42,965 nt of DNA, from positions 1-42,965 of the forward strand of contig JAQYWI010000024.1 of the NCBI GenBank assembly GCA_030145015.1, in the 5' to 3' direction. The translations under genes and the position numbers were made by a program. The notes beneath the pieces were generated by a model, which had not been told where the DNA came from, made no database searches, and saw only the letters and a list, made by a program, of their open reading frames with translations. This document shows, one piece after another, positions 25,014-35,290 of the stretch. This DNA is from Desulfobacterales bacterium (lineage in GTDB: Bacteria > Desulfobacterota > Desulfobacteria > Desulfobacterales > JAHEIW01). Position 1 is the first letter of the stretch. Every line of letters begins with the position of its first letter.

Positions 25014-27143
25014 ATGGCAAAACAAGTGGAAATAAAAAAATGGAGGGACCTGGCCGAAAAGGAGTTAAGGGGCAACCCTTTGGAATCCTTGGACTGGAAT
25101 ACGGCTGAAGGCATACCCGTTAAGCCGATGTATACGGCTGCCGACCTTGAGGGCATGGCGCATCTCAACACCCTTCCGGGTTTGGAACCCTATGTGCGGG
25201 GTCCCCGAGCGACCATGTATGCCGGAAGGCCCTGGACGATCCGACAGTATGCCGGTTTTTCTACCGCCAAAGAGTCCAATGCCTTTTATCGCAGAAACCT
25301 GGCCGCCGGGCAGAAAGGTTTATCAGTGGCTTTCGACCTGGCGACCCATAGAGGTTACGACTCCGATCATCCGCGCGTGGCCGGTGACATCGGAAAGGCC
25401 GGTGTGGCAGTGGATTCCGTAGAGGACATGAAAATTCTTTTTGATCAGATTCCGCTGGATCAGATGACGGTTTCCATGACCATGAATGGCGCGGTTTTGC
25501 CGATTTTAGCGGGTTACATTGTTGCCGCCGAGGAGCAGGGCATTGGCCGGGACAAACTTGCCGGCACGATCCAAAATGATATTTTAAAGGAATATCTAAC
25601 CCGCAATACTTACATCTACCCGCCGGAGCCTTCCATGCGGATTGTATCCGATATTATCGGATATTGTTCAGCGCATATGCCCCGATATAATTCGATCAGT
25701 ATCAGCGGCTATCATATGATGGAAGCCGGGGCCGACTCTGTACTGCAGGCGGCCTTTACCCTGGCTGACGGGCTGGAGTATGTTCGGGCGGCCCTTAATG
25801 CCGGGCTAGATATTGATACCTTTGCGCCGCGGCTGTCGTTTTTCTTTGGAATCGGCATGAATTTTTTCATGGAAATTGCCATGCTGCGGGCGGCGCGGTT
25901 CCTGTGGCATAAACTCATCAGTCAGTTCAATCCCAAGGATCCGCGATCAACCATGTTGCGCACCCATTGCCAGACGTCTGGATGGAGCCTGACCGCTCAG
26001 GATCCCTATAACAATATTATTCGAACTACTCTGGAATGCATGTCGGCAGCCTTGGGCGGCACCCAGTCACTGCATACCAACTCCTTTGACGAAGCCGTCG
26101 GGCTCCCCACAGATTTTTCGGCGCGGGTTGCCCGCAATACCCAGCTGGTTGTTCAGGAAGAATCCCAGATTTGCCATGTGGTTGATCCATTGGGAGGCTC
26201 TTATTACGTTGAATCCTTAACTGACGGCATTATTCGTGAAGCCGGCAAAATTATCGATGAAGTCGAAGATATGGGGGGCATGGCCAAGGCAATTGAAACC
26301 GGGATGCCCAAAATGAGAATTGAAGAGGCCGCCGCCCGCCGGCAGGCGCGGATCGATCAGGGCAAAGATGTCACTGTGGGGGTCAATAAATACCAGATTG
26401 AAGAAGCGCTTGATCTGGAAATTCTCGAAGTTCCGGCCAGCGTTCGGGATGAGCAGATCACCAGATTGAAAGAACTGAAAGCCAATCGGGATGCCAAAGC
26501 GCTCAAGCAAGCGCTGGAAACCGTGGCCGGCGCTGCTGAAAATGACGGCAATTTGTTGGAAGCATGTATTCCGGCGGTGCGGGCCCGAGCCACCGTGGGT
26601 GAAATCTCGGATGTCCTGGAAAAATCATTTGGACGTTATGTGGCCACAACCCAGTGTATATCCGGCGTATATGCTTCCGAATACGGCGATAGTGAGATCA
26701 TTGAATCGATTCGCAAGCGGACCGAAAGTTTTAAGGAAACCGATGGCCGGCGTCCCAGAATCCTGGTAACCAAAATGGGCCAGGATGGTCACGATCGTGG
26801 TGTTAAAATAATTGCCACCGCATTTGCCGATCTGGGCTTTGATGTGGATATCAGCCCCATGTTTCAGACACCCCAGGAGGCTGCCCGCATGGCAGTTGAA
26901 AATGATGTCCATGTGGTTGGCGTATCCAGTCTGGCAGCCGGTCATAACACGTTGGTCCCGGAGCTGATCGCAGCGCTCAGAAAAGAAGGTGGTGAGGACA
27001 TTTTAGTGGTTGTGGGCGGGATCATTCCGCCTTCTGATTATGAGTCTCTTTATAATGCAGGTGTTGTCGGTATTTACGGTCCCGGGACACCGGTGACCGA
27101 ATCCGCCAACAAGGTGCTCAAGGCACTGGAGCAGAAGGGTTAG
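25014..27143 (+). CDS. Methylmalonyl-CoA mutase, single-chain (catalytic plus B12 domains)
   Basis: It converts (R)-methylmalonyl-CoA to succinyl-CoA by an adenosylcobalamin radical mechanism. The 709-residue protein carries the TIM-barrel catalytic part ([57 protein letters not shown]) and the C-terminal cobalamin domain with QDGHDRG, where H593 is the lower axial ligand, then VSSLAAGH and VVVGGIIPP. Length agrees with homodimeric bacterial mutases (about 700-730), so no small subunit is needed. GGAGC lies close to the ATG. The next gene encodes its chaperone MeaB and the previous one the epimerase. Confidence 0.97.
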   Translation: MAKQVEIKKWRDLAEKELRGNPLESLDWNTAEGIPVKPMYTAADLEGMAHLNTLPGLEPYVRGPRATMYAGRPWTIRQYAGFSTAKESNAFYRRNLAAGQKGLSVAFDLATHRGYDSDHPRVAGDIGKAGVAVDSVEDMKILFDQIPLDQMTVSMTMNGAVLPILAGYIVAAEEQGIGRDKLAGTIQNDILKEYLTRNTYIYPPEPSMRIVSDIIGYCSAHMPRYNSISISGYHMMEAGADSVLQAAFTLADGLEYVRAALNAGLDIDTFAPRLSFFFGIGMNFFMEIAMLRAARFLWHKLISQFNPKDPRSTMLRTHCQTSGWSLTAQDPYNNIIRTTLECMSAALGGTQSLHTNSFDEAVGLPTDFSARVARNTQLVVQEESQICHVVDPLGGSYYVESLTDGIIREAGKIIDEVEDMGGMAKAIETGMPKMRIEEAAARRQARIDQGKDVTVGVNKYQIEEALDLEILEVPASVRDEQITRLKELKANRDAKALKQALETVAGAAENDGNLLEACIPAVRARATVGEISDVLEKSFGRYVATTQCISGVYASEYGDSEIIESIRKRTESFKETDGRRPRILVTKMGQDGHDRGVKIIATAFADLGFDVDISPMFQTPQEAARMAVENDVHVVGVSSLAAGHNTLVPELIAALRKEGGEDILVVVGGIIPPSDYESLYNAGVVGIYGPGTPVTESANKVLKALEQKG

Positions 27144-27433
27144 CAGGAATATTGAAATGGGTTAGGCGGCTAAATTTTATGATTGATTTAGAAGCTCTTA
27201 ATTAAATCCGAAACACGAAACTCGAAGCACGAAATAAATTCGAAATCCGAATTCTCAAATTTTCAAAACCAGGGAGGTTGGTGCATAAAATCCAGCGGTT
27301 TGTTTTTTGTGGTTGTTTTGATCATTAGAATTTTGAAAATTAGAAAATTGTTTCGCATTTCGATATTCGCATTTCGGATTTTGTTTTTACCACAATGAGA
27401 ACAAATCAAGGACAAATAAAGTAAAATTGGCGC
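27144..27433. repeat. TTCGAAATCCGAA-type repeat forming an inverted repeat
   Basis: Tracts such as AAATCCGAAACACGAAACTC and AATTCGAAATCCGAATTCTC on the left are mirrored by GCATTTCGGATTTTG on the right, and ATTCTCAAATTTTCAAAA pairs with TTTTGAAAATTAGAAAAT. Similar text occurs at 30590-30617, 32755-32835 and 35055-35215. The spacer separates the mutase and meaB genes and holds no gene. Confidence 0.6.
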
Positions 27434-28426
27434 ATGGATCCTAAAGACATTCAAATATACATAAAGGGTGTGCGGGCACAGAATCGACGAATTCTTTCTA
27501 AAACCATCACCTTGATCGAAAGTTCGCGTCCCGATCATCAGGAACTGGCCCGCAAGATCGTTGATCAACTACTGCCGCACACCGGAAAAGCCGTTCGTCT
27601 CGGCATCACCGGCGTGCCCGGGGTTGGCAAAAGCATTTTCATTGAGAGTCTCGGCATGTCGCTTGTGGATACGGGCCATCGGGTGGCGGTTTTGGCGGTG
27701 GACCCCAGCAGTTCCAGAAGCGGTGGCAGCGTGATGGCCGATAAAACCCGTATGGAAAGGCTTGCGGTTGAAGAAAATGCCTTTATTCGACCATCACCTT
27801 CCGGGGGCACTTTAGGTGGTGTGGCCCGCAAAACCAGAGAAACCATGCTGATTTGCGAGGCAGCCGATTTTGACGTTATCATTGTCGAAACGGTGGGCGT
27901 GGGACAATCGGAGACGACCGTGGCGTCGATGGTCGATTTTTTTCTAGTTTTGATGCTCTCCGGTGCCGGAGACGAACTTCAGGGAATCAAACGCGGCGTA
28001 TTGGAGCTGGCCGATGCAATTGCCATTACCAAGGCCGATGGCGACAACATTGAAAAAGCCAAAAAAGCAGCGAAAATATATGAAACCACCTTGCATATGC
28101 TGCAGCCCACATCGCCAAACTGGGATCCACCGGTACTGACCTGCAGTGCTCTGGAGATGATCGGCATTGTTGAAATCTGGCAGACGGTTATAAAATACCA
28201 TCAAAAATTTGCCGCCAGCGGTGAACTGGAACAAAAGCGCCAAAAACAGGCGCTGGAATGGTTGTGGTCACTGGTCGAAGAAGGACTTCGGGAAAGGTTT
28301 GATACCAACCCTGAAATCAAAAAACGACTTCGTCGAATTGCCCGCGCAGTCGAAAAAGGGGAAACTTCACCGACGCTTGCGGCGGATAAATTGCTTTTTT
28401 TTCTTGACAATAATCGCTCGGTCTAG
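27434..28426 (+). CDS. meaB: Methylmalonyl-CoA mutase-associated GTPase MeaB
   Basis: MeaB (ArgK/LAO-ATPase family) gates cofactor loading and protects the B12 mutase. The 330-residue protein shows the P-loop GITGVPGVGKS (about residues 57-67), VAVLAVDPSSSRSGGSVMADKTRM, AFIRPSPSGGTLGGVARKT, the switch ETVGVGQSE (about 155-163), the base-recognition ITKADGDN and the C-terminal dimerisation helices. Length equals the E. coli homologue (about 331). No strong Shine-Dalgarno precedes the ATG. The 290-nt repeat-filled gap from the mutase means it may be translated from its own or a read-through transcript. Confidence 0.96.
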   Translation: MDPKDIQIYIKGVRAQNRRILSKTITLIESSRPDHQELARKIVDQLLPHTGKAVRLGITGVPGVGKSIFIESLGMSLVDTGHRVAVLAVDPSSSRSGGSVMADKTRMERLAVEENAFIRPSPSGGTLGGVARKTRETMLICEAADFDVIIVETVGVGQSETTVASMVDFFLVLMLSGAGDELQGIKRGVLELADAIAITKADGDNIEKAKKAAKIYETTLHMLQPTSPNWDPPVLTCSALEMIGIVEIWQTVIKYHQKFAASGELEQKRQKQALEWLWSLVEEGLRERFDTNPEIKKRLRRIARAVEKGETSPTLAADKLLFFLDNNRSV

Positions 28427-28597
28427 AAAATTGAACCTTTTATCTTTTAAATGAGGGTTTGACCAAATTTTGCCGAAAGTGCCTCGAAATTTGCCCGCAA
28501 ATTGGTAGCTGTAAAACGGAAACGGTCCAGCCATCCTGCCACCTAAGTGGAGAAATAAGCTAAACAGCACGTATTGGGGAATGAAAGGATATCAATA

Positions 28598-30151
28598 ATG
28601 GGTGTCGTCAAAGATAAAATTAAAGCGTTTAGAGATCGTGAGACCAAAACCCTTCAAATGGGTGGTGAAAAAGCCGTCGCCAATCAGCATGAGAAGAACA
28701 AGCTCACAGCCCGGGAACGGCTAAATTTATTATTTGATGAAGGCACGTTTCGTGAGATCGATATGTTTGTCAGCCACCGCTGCGTGAATTTTGGCATGCA
28801 AAATATCGACATCCCCTCAGATGGGGTCATCACCGGCCACGGGCTGGTCAGTGGTCGACCGGTGTTTGCTTATTCCCAGGATTTTACGGCCAGAGCCGGC
28901 AGCCTGGGGGAGATGCATTCCAAGAAGATCTGCAAAGTCATGGATCTGGCCCTGAAGGCCGGTGTGCCGTTTGTCGGCATAAACGATTCCGGTGGTGCCC
29001 GTATTCAGGAAGGTGTCGATGCGCTTTCCGGTTACGGGCAGATTTTTTTCCGCAATTCGGCCGCCTCGGGTGTCATCCCCCAGATTTCGGCTATTATGGG
29101 GCCGACTGCCGGAGGTGCCGTCTATTCGCCGGCCATGACCGACTGGGTTTTTATGGTCAAGGGTAGCAGCTATATGTTTATCACCGGACCAGAGGTTATT
29201 AAAGCCGTCACCGGTGAGGAGATTACCTTTGAGGAGCTGGGTGGCGCCAAAACCCATAATGAAAAAAGCGGGGTAGCGCAGTTTGCCTGTGAAAGTGATC
29301 AAGATGCCATCGACCGGATCAAAAAACTGCTTTCCTATCTGCCGTCTAACAATATGGAAGATCCGCCCCGCATCGATACGGGTGATGATCCCAGACGGAC
29401 CGATCCGGCTTTAAATTTGATTGTTCCGGACAGTCCCAGCAAATCCTATGACATGAAAGAGGTCATTAGCAGTATTGTCGATAATGGTGAGATCTTTGAA
29501 CCTCATCAGTATTATGCGCGCAATATGGTGGTTTGTTTTGCGCGCTTAAACGGCAGGACCATCGGCATTATCGCCAATCAGCCTAAAGTGCTGGCCGGCT
29601 GCCTGGATATTGACGCCTCGGATAAAGCCACACGCTTTATTCGATTTTGCGACGCATTTAACATACCCATGTTAACCATTGCTGATGTGCCGGGATACCT
29701 GCCCGGCAGCCAGCAGGAATGGGGCGGGATCATCCGGCACGGGGCCAAACTTTTGTGGTGCTATTCGGAAGCCACCGTACCGAAACTGTTGCTCGTCACC
29801 CGTAAGGATTACGGGGGTTCATATCTGGCGATGTGCTCCAAAGATCTGGGTGCCGATATGGCATTTGCCTGGCCCTCCGCTGAAATTGCAGTCATGGGCG
29901 CTGCCGGCGCCGCCAATATTATCCATCGCAAGGAAATTAACTCAGCCGAGGATCCGGCCGCAAAGCGGGAACAAAAGATCAAAGAATATGATGCGTTATT
30001 TTCAAATCCCTACCAGGCGGCCAGCCGGGGATATATCGATGCCGTCATCGAACCCAGTGAGACCCGACCACGCCTGATCGACGCCCTGGAGGTAATGTGC
30101 AGCAAACGTGAGACCCGGCCGCCTAAAAAGCATGGAAATATTCCGATGTAA
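28598..30151 (+). CDS. Acyl-CoA carboxyltransferase, 12S/MmdA type (methylmalonyl-CoA carboxyltransferase)
   Basis: The 517-residue protein is a two-domain crotonase-fold carboxyltransferase that moves CO2 between biotin and propionyl/methylmalonyl-CoA. Conserved elements are KLTARERLNLLFDEGTF, INDSGGARIQEGV (first oxyanion region, about residues 127-139), GPTAGGAVYSPA and, in the second domain, DVPGYLPGSQQEWGGIIRHGAKLL and the A-G-A motif region MGAAGAANI. ATG 28598 with GAAAGGA upstream is preferred over an in-frame TTG at 28574. With the biotinylated carboxyltransferase at 30640 and no biotin carboxylase nearby, a transcarboxylase (propionyl-CoA + oxaloacetate to methylmalonyl-CoA + pyruvate) is the best reading; a decarboxylase or propionyl-CoA carboxylase beta subunit remain alternatives. 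Confidence 0.92.
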   Translation: MGVVKDKIKAFRDRETKTLQMGGEKAVANQHEKNKLTARERLNLLFDEGTFREIDMFVSHRCVNFGMQNIDIPSDGVITGHGLVSGRPVFAYSQDFTARAGSLGEMHSKKICKVMDLALKAGVPFVGINDSGGARIQEGVDALSGYGQIFFRNSAASGVIPQISAIMGPTAGGAVYSPAMTDWVFMVKGSSYMFITGPEVIKAVTGEEITFEELGGAKTHNEKSGVAQFACESDQDAIDRIKKLLSYLPSNNMEDPPRIDTGDDPRRTDPALNLIVPDSPSKSYDMKEVISSIVDNGEIFEPHQYYARNMVVCFARLNGRTIGIIANQPKVLAGCLDIDASDKATRFIRFCDAFNIPMLTIADVPGYLPGSQQEWGGIIRHGAKLLWCYSEATVPKLLLVTRKDYGGSYLAMCSKDLGADMAFAWPSAEIAVMGAAGAANIIHRKEINSAEDPAAKREQKIKEYDALFSNPYQAASRGYIDAVIEPSETRPRLIDALEVMCSKRETRPPKKHGNIPM

Positions 30152-30214
30152 AAATGGTTAAATGAGTTATCTTGGTTTTATTTGTTTTTGCGGGAGCGCA
30201 ACAATCTTTGTATA

Positions 30215-30257
30215 ACCAATGAAACCAATTCAACCAATAGAACCAATAAAACCCAAA
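30215..30257. repeat. AACCAAT-type tandem repeat
   Basis: ATAACCAATGAAACCAATTC, then AACCAATAGAACCAATAAAA, form about five imperfect AACCAAT units just before the 77-aa gene. In the frame of that gene they translate as Asn/Thr-rich text that is not part of the protein. A mirrored version is at 21060-21145. Confidence 0.65.
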
Positions 30258-30271
30258 TTAATGGTGACCCA

Positions 30272-30505
30272 ATGGGAGATGTCAAGAAAGCCACTGCCGC
30301 AATTTCGGCAGTCTTGCTATATATCAAAGCTGAAGAGGAAGCCATCGCAATGCAGTCTGCTATGCAGGCCCAGGCTGCAGGACCGGCGATGCCGCTGGCT
30401 TCGCAGGCACCCGGGCCGGTTATGAATCCCTGGGCCCTGAACGGCAGACAGGCGCAAATGCAGATTCGCACTTTGATGCAGCTAAGAACGTTTTGCAGAC
30501 GATAA
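30272..30505 (+). CDS. Small carboxyltransferase-associated protein (77 aa)
   Basis: From ATG 30272 the product is 77 residues: MGDVKKATAAISAVLLYIKA then an acidic EEEA, an Ala/Met/Gln/Pro-rich middle (QAAGPAMPLASQAPGPVM), and WALNGRQAQMQIRTLMQLRT at the end. The AISAVLLYIKAEEEA opening recalls the small gamma/delta/epsilon subunits of biotin-dependent decarboxylases and carboxylases, and the terminal WALNGRQ is seen in small proteins of this kind, but this is pattern memory, not a database match. The position between the two carboxyltransferase genes supports an assembly or linker role. The longer frame from 30182 runs through an AACCAAT repeat and is not used. Confidence 0.65.
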   Translation: MGDVKKATAAISAVLLYIKAEEEAIAMQSAMQAQAAGPAMPLASQAPGPVMNPWALNGRQAQMQIRTLMQLRTFCRR

Positions 30506-30639
30506 TCGGTGTTTTGTGTTTGGGTGTTTTGTGTTGGGGCTGTATGAAGATTCCAAAAAAATCAAACAGGTCATCAAAAACGCAAAATACTAAATACTAA
30601 AACCGAAACACGAAATGATTTAAGAGGAGTAACAAAAAA

Positions 30640-32667
30640 ATGAGCGAAGACATTCAAGTAAAAATGACGAAAATGAATTATGACAAAGATCGGCCCAGGG
30701 CGGAGAATCCTGTCAAGGTGGAGGACTTAAGCCTTCGCGACGGACATCAATCCTTGTTTGCCACACGGGGCCGCACCGAAGATATGATTCCGGTGGCTGA
30801 GATGATGGACGACGTCGGCTACTGGGCCCTGGAAGTTTGGGGCGGGGCGACTTTTGACACCATGCACCGATTTTTAAATGAGGACCCCTGGGAACGCATT
30901 CGCACCTTGAAGCGTTACATTAAAAAGACTCCGTTTTCGATGCTGCTGCGGGCCCAGAACCTGGTGGGGTATCGCAACTATGCCGATGATGTTGCCAAGG
31001 CGTTTGTCGAAAGATCCTGTGAGAATGGGATGGACATATTCAGAACATTTGATGCGCTCAATGATTACCGTAACTTTGAGACCGTCGTCCCGGTAATTAA
31101 AGAGTTCGGCAAACATTTCCAGGGCTGCATGTGCTACTCGATGACCGAGCCGCGGATGGGCGGAGAGGTTTACAACATCGACTATTACGTCGACAAGGCC
31201 AAAGATCTTGAAAATATGGGAGCCGACAGCATCTGCGTTAAAGACATGGCGGGGCTGCTGGCGCCTTATGATGCCTATAATCTGATCAAAGAGCTGAAGG
31301 CGACCGTCAAACCGCCGATTCACCTGCACAGCCATTTTACGTCAGGCATGTCGCCGATGACCCACCTGAAGGCCATCGAGGCCGGAGTGGATATCATTGA
31401 CACCTGCATGTCACCATACGCTTATCGCACCGCTCATGCAGCCATTGAACCGCTGGTGATGACCCTGCTGGGGACCAACCGCGACACCGGCTTTGATATT
31501 CGCCTGCTGGCCAAAATAAATGAGGTTTTTGAAAAAGAGATTCTTCCGAAATACAGGCACTTACTGGATGATACGAAGATGTCCATCATCGACATCAACG
31601 TGTTGCTGCACCAAACCCCGGGCGGGATGCTTTCCAACCTGGTTAATCAGTTAAGAGAAATGGATGCCCTGGATAAGATTGATCAGGTATATGCCGAGCT
31701 GCCGCGGGTCAGAAAGGAATTGGGGCAAATTCCACTGGTTACCCCCACCAGCCAGATTGTGGGTATCCAAACGGTCAATAACGTTCTTTTTGACGATGAA
31801 AAAGAGCGTTATAAAATGATTACCGGTCAGGTAAAAGATTTGTGCTACGGTTTATACGGCAAAACCGCGGTTCCGATAGATCCGAAGATCCAAAAGAAAG
31901 CCCTTAAAGGTTATGAACGCGGAGAGAAGCCGATTGACTGTCGACCGGCAGAAGTTTTGGAGCCCGAGCTGGATAAGGCCAAAAAAGAGATCGGCGACCT
32001 TGCCGTTGATCTGGATGATACGCTGATTTATGCCCTGTATCCGGTCACCGGCAAACGGTTTTTAAAATGGAAATACGGCAAAGAACAACCGCCGGATGAT
32101 GTCAAACCCAGAACGCTGGAAGCCGCCCTGGCTGAGCAGGAACTCCTTCAAAAGGCCAAAGCCGGCCAACTGATCGAAAGGACGGATAAGGAGTCCCCGG
32201 ACAAAAGCGAGAATACACGGACGTTTAATGTGTTTGTGGATGACGAATATTTTGAGGTTGCGGTTGATGAAGTCGGCGGTTCACCGGTGATCAGCTATGT
32301 CCAACCCATGCAGATGGGACCCCAAATGCCGGCCATGACCCAACCCGCCGGGGCGGCACCTGCGGCTGCCGCGCCCGCGGTTAAGAAGCCGGAAACAGCC
32401 AAGACCGAAGAAAGGCAACCCGAACCTGATTCGGCAGCTGGTGCTGACGCAGACGGGACTCCGCTGAGCGCACCCATGCCCGGCATGATTGTCAGCTATG
32501 AGAAAAAAGTCGGCGATTCCGTCAGCCATGGAGAAACCGTGGTTATCCTGGAAGCCATGAAGATGGAAAATGCACTGCCGGCCCCCGCGGGCGGAACCAT
32601 TAAGAGCATTAACTTCAGCAGCGGCGATTCGGTGGCGAAGGGGGATGTGCTCTGTGTGATAGGCTAA
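30640..32667 (+). CDS. Pyruvate/oxaloacetate carboxyltransferase fused to biotinyl domain (5S + 1.3S type)
   Basis: The 675-residue protein begins with the HMGL-like TIM barrel: VEDLSLRDGHQSLFATRGRT, EVWGGATFD, the carbamylated-Lys region ICVKDMAGLL and the metal-binding HLHSHFTSGM. A conserved carboxylase domain spans about 310-490, a Pro/Ala-rich linker 555-600, and a biotinyl domain ends the chain with EAMKMEN, where K641 is the biotin site 34 residues from the C-terminus. Enzymes of this build are transcarboxylase 5S, PycB or oxaloacetate decarboxylase alpha. No membrane beta subunit of a sodium pump is present, so a soluble transcarboxylase with the 12S-like protein at 28598 is favoured. 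AGAGGAG precedes the ATG. Confidence 0.93.
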   Translation: MSEDIQVKMTKMNYDKDRPRAENPVKVEDLSLRDGHQSLFATRGRTEDMIPVAEMMDDVGYWALEVWGGATFDTMHRFLNEDPWERIRTLKRYIKKTPFSMLLRAQNLVGYRNYADDVAKAFVERSCENGMDIFRTFDALNDYRNFETVVPVIKEFGKHFQGCMCYSMTEPRMGGEVYNIDYYVDKAKDLENMGADSICVKDMAGLLAPYDAYNLIKELKATVKPPIHLHSHFTSGMSPMTHLKAIEAGVDIIDTCMSPYAYRTAHAAIEPLVMTLLGTNRDTGFDIRLLAKINEVFEKEILPKYRHLLDDTKMSIIDINVLLHQTPGGMLSNLVNQLREMDALDKIDQVYAELPRVRKELGQIPLVTPTSQIVGIQTVNNVLFDDEKERYKMITGQVKDLCYGLYGKTAVPIDPKIQKKALKGYERGEKPIDCRPAEVLEPELDKAKKEIGDLAVDLDDTLIYALYPVTGKRFLKWKYGKEQPPDDVKPRTLEAALAEQELLQKAKAGQLIERTDKESPDKSENTRTFNVFVDDEYFEVAVDEVGGSPVISYVQPMQMGPQMPAMTQPAGAAPAAAAPAVKKPETAKTEERQPEPDSAAGADADGTPLSAPMPGMIVSYEKKVGDSVSHGETVVILEAMKMENALPAPAGGTIKSINFSSGDSVAKGDVLCVIG

Positions 32668-32951
32668 GGGTGTCAGGAAGATACAGAGGACAGAGCACAG
32701 AAAACAGATGACAGTAGACAAAGGACAGATGTCAAAAACAGAGAACCGCAGAATATCGAATCTAGAATGTTGAATATCGAAGGAAAAGAAAACTTCATCA
32801 TTCGAAATTCCTTGTTCGATATTCGAAATTCAAAATAGGGGTAGGTACTGGCTTGTGGTTTCTGGCGGCCGCAGAGGGCCGCCCGACGCTCCGGTTTTCA
32901 TCTGTCTTCTGTTTTCTGTCCTCTGACTTCTGTTAAGGGAGTATTACGACC
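32668..32951. repeat. ACAGAGGACAGA / TCTGTCCTCTGAC inverted low-complexity repeat
   Basis: ACAGAGGACAGAGCACAGAA near 32681-32700 is mirrored by TTCTGTTTTCTGTCCTCTGA near 32906-32926. Between them ATTCGAAATTCC and ATATTCGAAATTC (32800-32835) form the TTCGAAATCCGAA family. No gene is seen in this gap between the carboxyltransferase and sucC. Confidence 0.6.
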
Positions 32952-34112
32952 ATGAAGATCCACGAATATCAGGCCAAAGAATTGTTAAAAAAATACAGCG
33001 TTGCCGTGCCGGAAGGCGGGGTTGCTCTTACTGCGGATGAAGCCGTTGCCGTCGCAAAGAAATTGGCGGGCTATCCGGTAGTTGTCAAGGCCCAGATTCA
33101 TGCCGGAGGCCGCGGCAAAGGCGGCGGCGTTAAACTCGCCCAATCGGCTGACGAGGTCCAAAGCGTGGCCCGGGAAATTATCGGAATGAACCTGGTGACC
33201 CACCAGACCGGTAAGGAAGGCAGGTTGGTTAAGAAAGTTTTGGTCGAACAGGGCCTGAATATCGAAAAAGAGCTTTATTTGAGCATTATTCCTGACCGAG
33301 CTTCGGCCCAGATTGTGGTCATGGCCAGTGAAGCGGGCGGTATGGACATTGAAGCGGTAGCTGCTAAAACGCCGGAACGAATTATTAAGGTTTTCATTAA
33401 TCCGTTGCTGGGCATTCAGCCCTATCATTGCCGCGCGGTGGCTTTTGGTTTGAATCTGAGTCCGGCTGTCATGAAACCGTTTGTGGCCATGCTAAAAAAT
33501 CTTTACCGGCTTTTTGTTGATTATGATTGTTCGCTGGCTGAAATCAATCCGTTGGTGATTACGGCTGAGGAAGCCGTGATAGCGCTGGATGCCAAAATGA
33601 ATTTCGATGATAACGCCCTTTTCAGGCATCCGGACATTCATGAGTACCGGGATCTTGATGAGGAAGACCCGCTTGAGGTCGAAGCCTCCAAATTCAACCT
33701 CAACTACATCAACCTGGACGGTAACGTGGGCAATATGGTCAATGGGGCCGGGCTGGCGATGGCCACCATGGATATTATCAAACAAGCCGGTGCAGAGCCG
33801 GCTAATTTTTTGGATGTGGGCGGCGGCGCCAGTGCCGAAATGGTCGAAAACGGGTTTCGGATCATTTTAAGTGATAAAAATGTAAAAGGCATTTTGATCA
33901 ATATATTTGGTGGGATTTTACGCTGTGATGTTCTGGCCAACGGTGTGGTAGAAGCCGCCAAAAAGACCGGAATAAAGGTTCCGGTGGTCGTGCGAATGGA
34001 AGGGACCAATGTGGAAGCCGGGCGAAAAATTCTGGCTGAGTCCGGTCTGAACCTGATCACCGCTGCCGATCTAAAAGATGCCGCTCAAAAGATTGCCGAA
34101 GTGGTTCAATAA
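32952..34112 (+). CDS. sucC: Succinyl-CoA synthetase beta subunit (ADP/GDP-forming)
   Basis: With SucD it interconverts succinyl-CoA and succinate with nucleotide triphosphate formation. The 386-residue chain shows the ATP-grasp N-terminus [56 protein letters not shown] with metal ligands, and the C-terminal [20 protein letters not shown] and [11 protein letters not shown]. Length equals E. coli SucC (388). GGGAG lies 10 bases ahead of the ATG. It completes the route from the mutase product succinyl-CoA to succinate and substrate-level energy conservation. Confidence 0.97.
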   Translation: MKIHEYQAKELLKKYSVAVPEGGVALTADEAVAVAKKLAGYPVVVKAQIHAGGRGKGGGVKLAQSADEVQSVAREIIGMNLVTHQTGKEGRLVKKVLVEQGLNIEKELYLSIIPDRASAQIVVMASEAGGMDIEAVAAKTPERIIKVFINPLLGIQPYHCRAVAFGLNLSPAVMKPFVAMLKNLYRLFVDYDCSLAEINPLVITAEEAVIALDAKMNFDDNALFRHPDIHEYRDLDEEDPLEVEASKFNLNYINLDGNVGNMVNGAGLAMATMDIIKQAGAEPANFLDVGGGASAEMVENGFRIILSDKNVKGILINIFGGILRCDVLANGVVEAAKKTGIKVPVVVRMEGTNVEAGRKILAESGLNLITAADLKDAAQKIAEVVQ

Positions 34113-34140
34113 TCAGAAATCAATGGTGTAGGAGTTCATT

Positions 34141-35013
34141 GTGAGCATTTTTGCAGATAAGGACACCCGGGTTGTGGTTCAGGGGATAACCGGCAGAGAA
34201 GGGCAATTTCATACACGGCATTGCCTTGATTACGGCACAAAGATTGTCGCCGGTGTGACGCCTGGCAAAGCCGGACAAAAAATGGATGATGTTCCGGTAT
34301 TTAATACCGTGCCAGACGCCGTCGAGGATACGGGTGCAAATTGCAGCCTGATCTTTGTACCCCCGGCTTTTGCCGCCGATGCAATCATGGAGGCTTCTGA
34401 TGCGGGACTGGATCTGGTGGTCGTGATTACCGAGGGGATTCCAGTGCTGGATATGATGAAGGTTAAAAATTATCTACGGGATAAACCCACCCGCATGATC
34501 GGCCCCAATTGCCCGGGAATCATAACACCGGGCGAGGCCAAAATTGGGATTATGCCGGGGCCCATCCACAAACCGGGCGGCCCCATCGGAGTGGTCTCAA
34601 GGTCCGGGACCCTGACCTACGAAGTGGTTCATCAGCTGACCCTGCAGGGCATCGGGCAGACGACCTGCATCGGCATCGGGGGCGATCCGGTCAACGGCAC
34701 GAGCTTTATTGATTGTCTGGAAGCCTTTGAGCAGGATGCCGCCACCAAAGGTGTGGTAATGGTTGGTGAAATCGGCGGGACGGCGGAAGAAGACGCTTCG
34801 GATTTTATTTCCCGCAAGATGTCTATTCCGGTTGTGGGCTTTATTTGCGGATTAACGGCACCCCCCGGCAGACGGATGGGGCATGCCGGAGCCATAATAT
34901 CCGGCAGCAGCGGAACGGCCCAGGCCAAAATTGAAGCCATGAAAGCCAATGGGGTTCATGTGTGTGAGGACCTGGGAACCCTGGGCGAATTCTGTTCGGA
35001 AATCTTTACATAA
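34141..35013 (+). CDS. sucD: Succinyl-CoA synthetase alpha subunit
   Basis: The 290-residue alpha subunit binds CoA and carries the phosphohistidine. Visible are [15 protein letters not shown] (CoA-binding fold), [58 protein letters not shown] and the active site [12 protein letters not shown], where H248 is the phosphorylated residue. The start is GTG with TAGGAG 8 bases upstream, and it follows sucC by 28 nt, so both are translated from one mRNA. Length matches E. coli SucD (289). Confidence 0.97.
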   Translation: MSIFADKDTRVVVQGITGREGQFHTRHCLDYGTKIVAGVTPGKAGQKMDDVPVFNTVPDAVEDTGANCSLIFVPPAFAADAIMEASDAGLDLVVVITEGIPVLDMMKVKNYLRDKPTRMIGPNCPGIITPGEAKIGIMPGPIHKPGGPIGVVSRSGTLTYEVVHQLTLQGIGQTTCIGIGGDPVNGTSFIDCLEAFEQDAATKGVVMVGEIGGTAEEDASDFISRKMSIPVVGFICGLTAPPGRRMGHAGAIISGSSGTAQAKIEAMKANGVHVCEDLGTLGEFCSEIFT

Positions 35014-35290
35014 CCAATTTTGGCACTTGCGATTGACAGAAACTTATTAGTTTGGTCTATTAAAATTCGAAATCCGAATATCGCCTGATTTAATAAAATT
35101 GGCCGAAACAAATTCTAAATTCGAATGACAGAAACAACTGCTTCCATAAAGAGGGGTTGTTTAGAATTTAGAATTTTCTGCATTCGAATTTGTTTCGTGC
35201 TTCGGATTTATTTTTCGAATATGTGAATGCATTGATTTTCTGGTATAACAACAAATAATTTTTTACATGTGACCGCGGGTAGGAAACAGT
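35014..35290. repeat. TTCGAAATCCGAA-type inverted repeat between sucD and hypA
   Basis: GAAACAAATTCTAAATTCG on the left pairs with CATTCGAATTTGTTTCG on the right around AACAACTGC/GGTTGTTT, so the spacer can fold into a long hairpin. Outer text AATTCGAAATCCGAATATCG pairs with GTGCTTCGGATTT. It may separate the sucCD and hyp transcripts. No gene is seen here. Confidence 0.6.

Noticed and set aside
28598..32667. Sodium-pumping methylmalonyl-CoA or oxaloacetate decarboxylase operon
   Set aside because: No large membrane beta subunit is present; the 77-aa protein has only a weak hydrophobic segment, so a soluble transcarboxylase is favoured.
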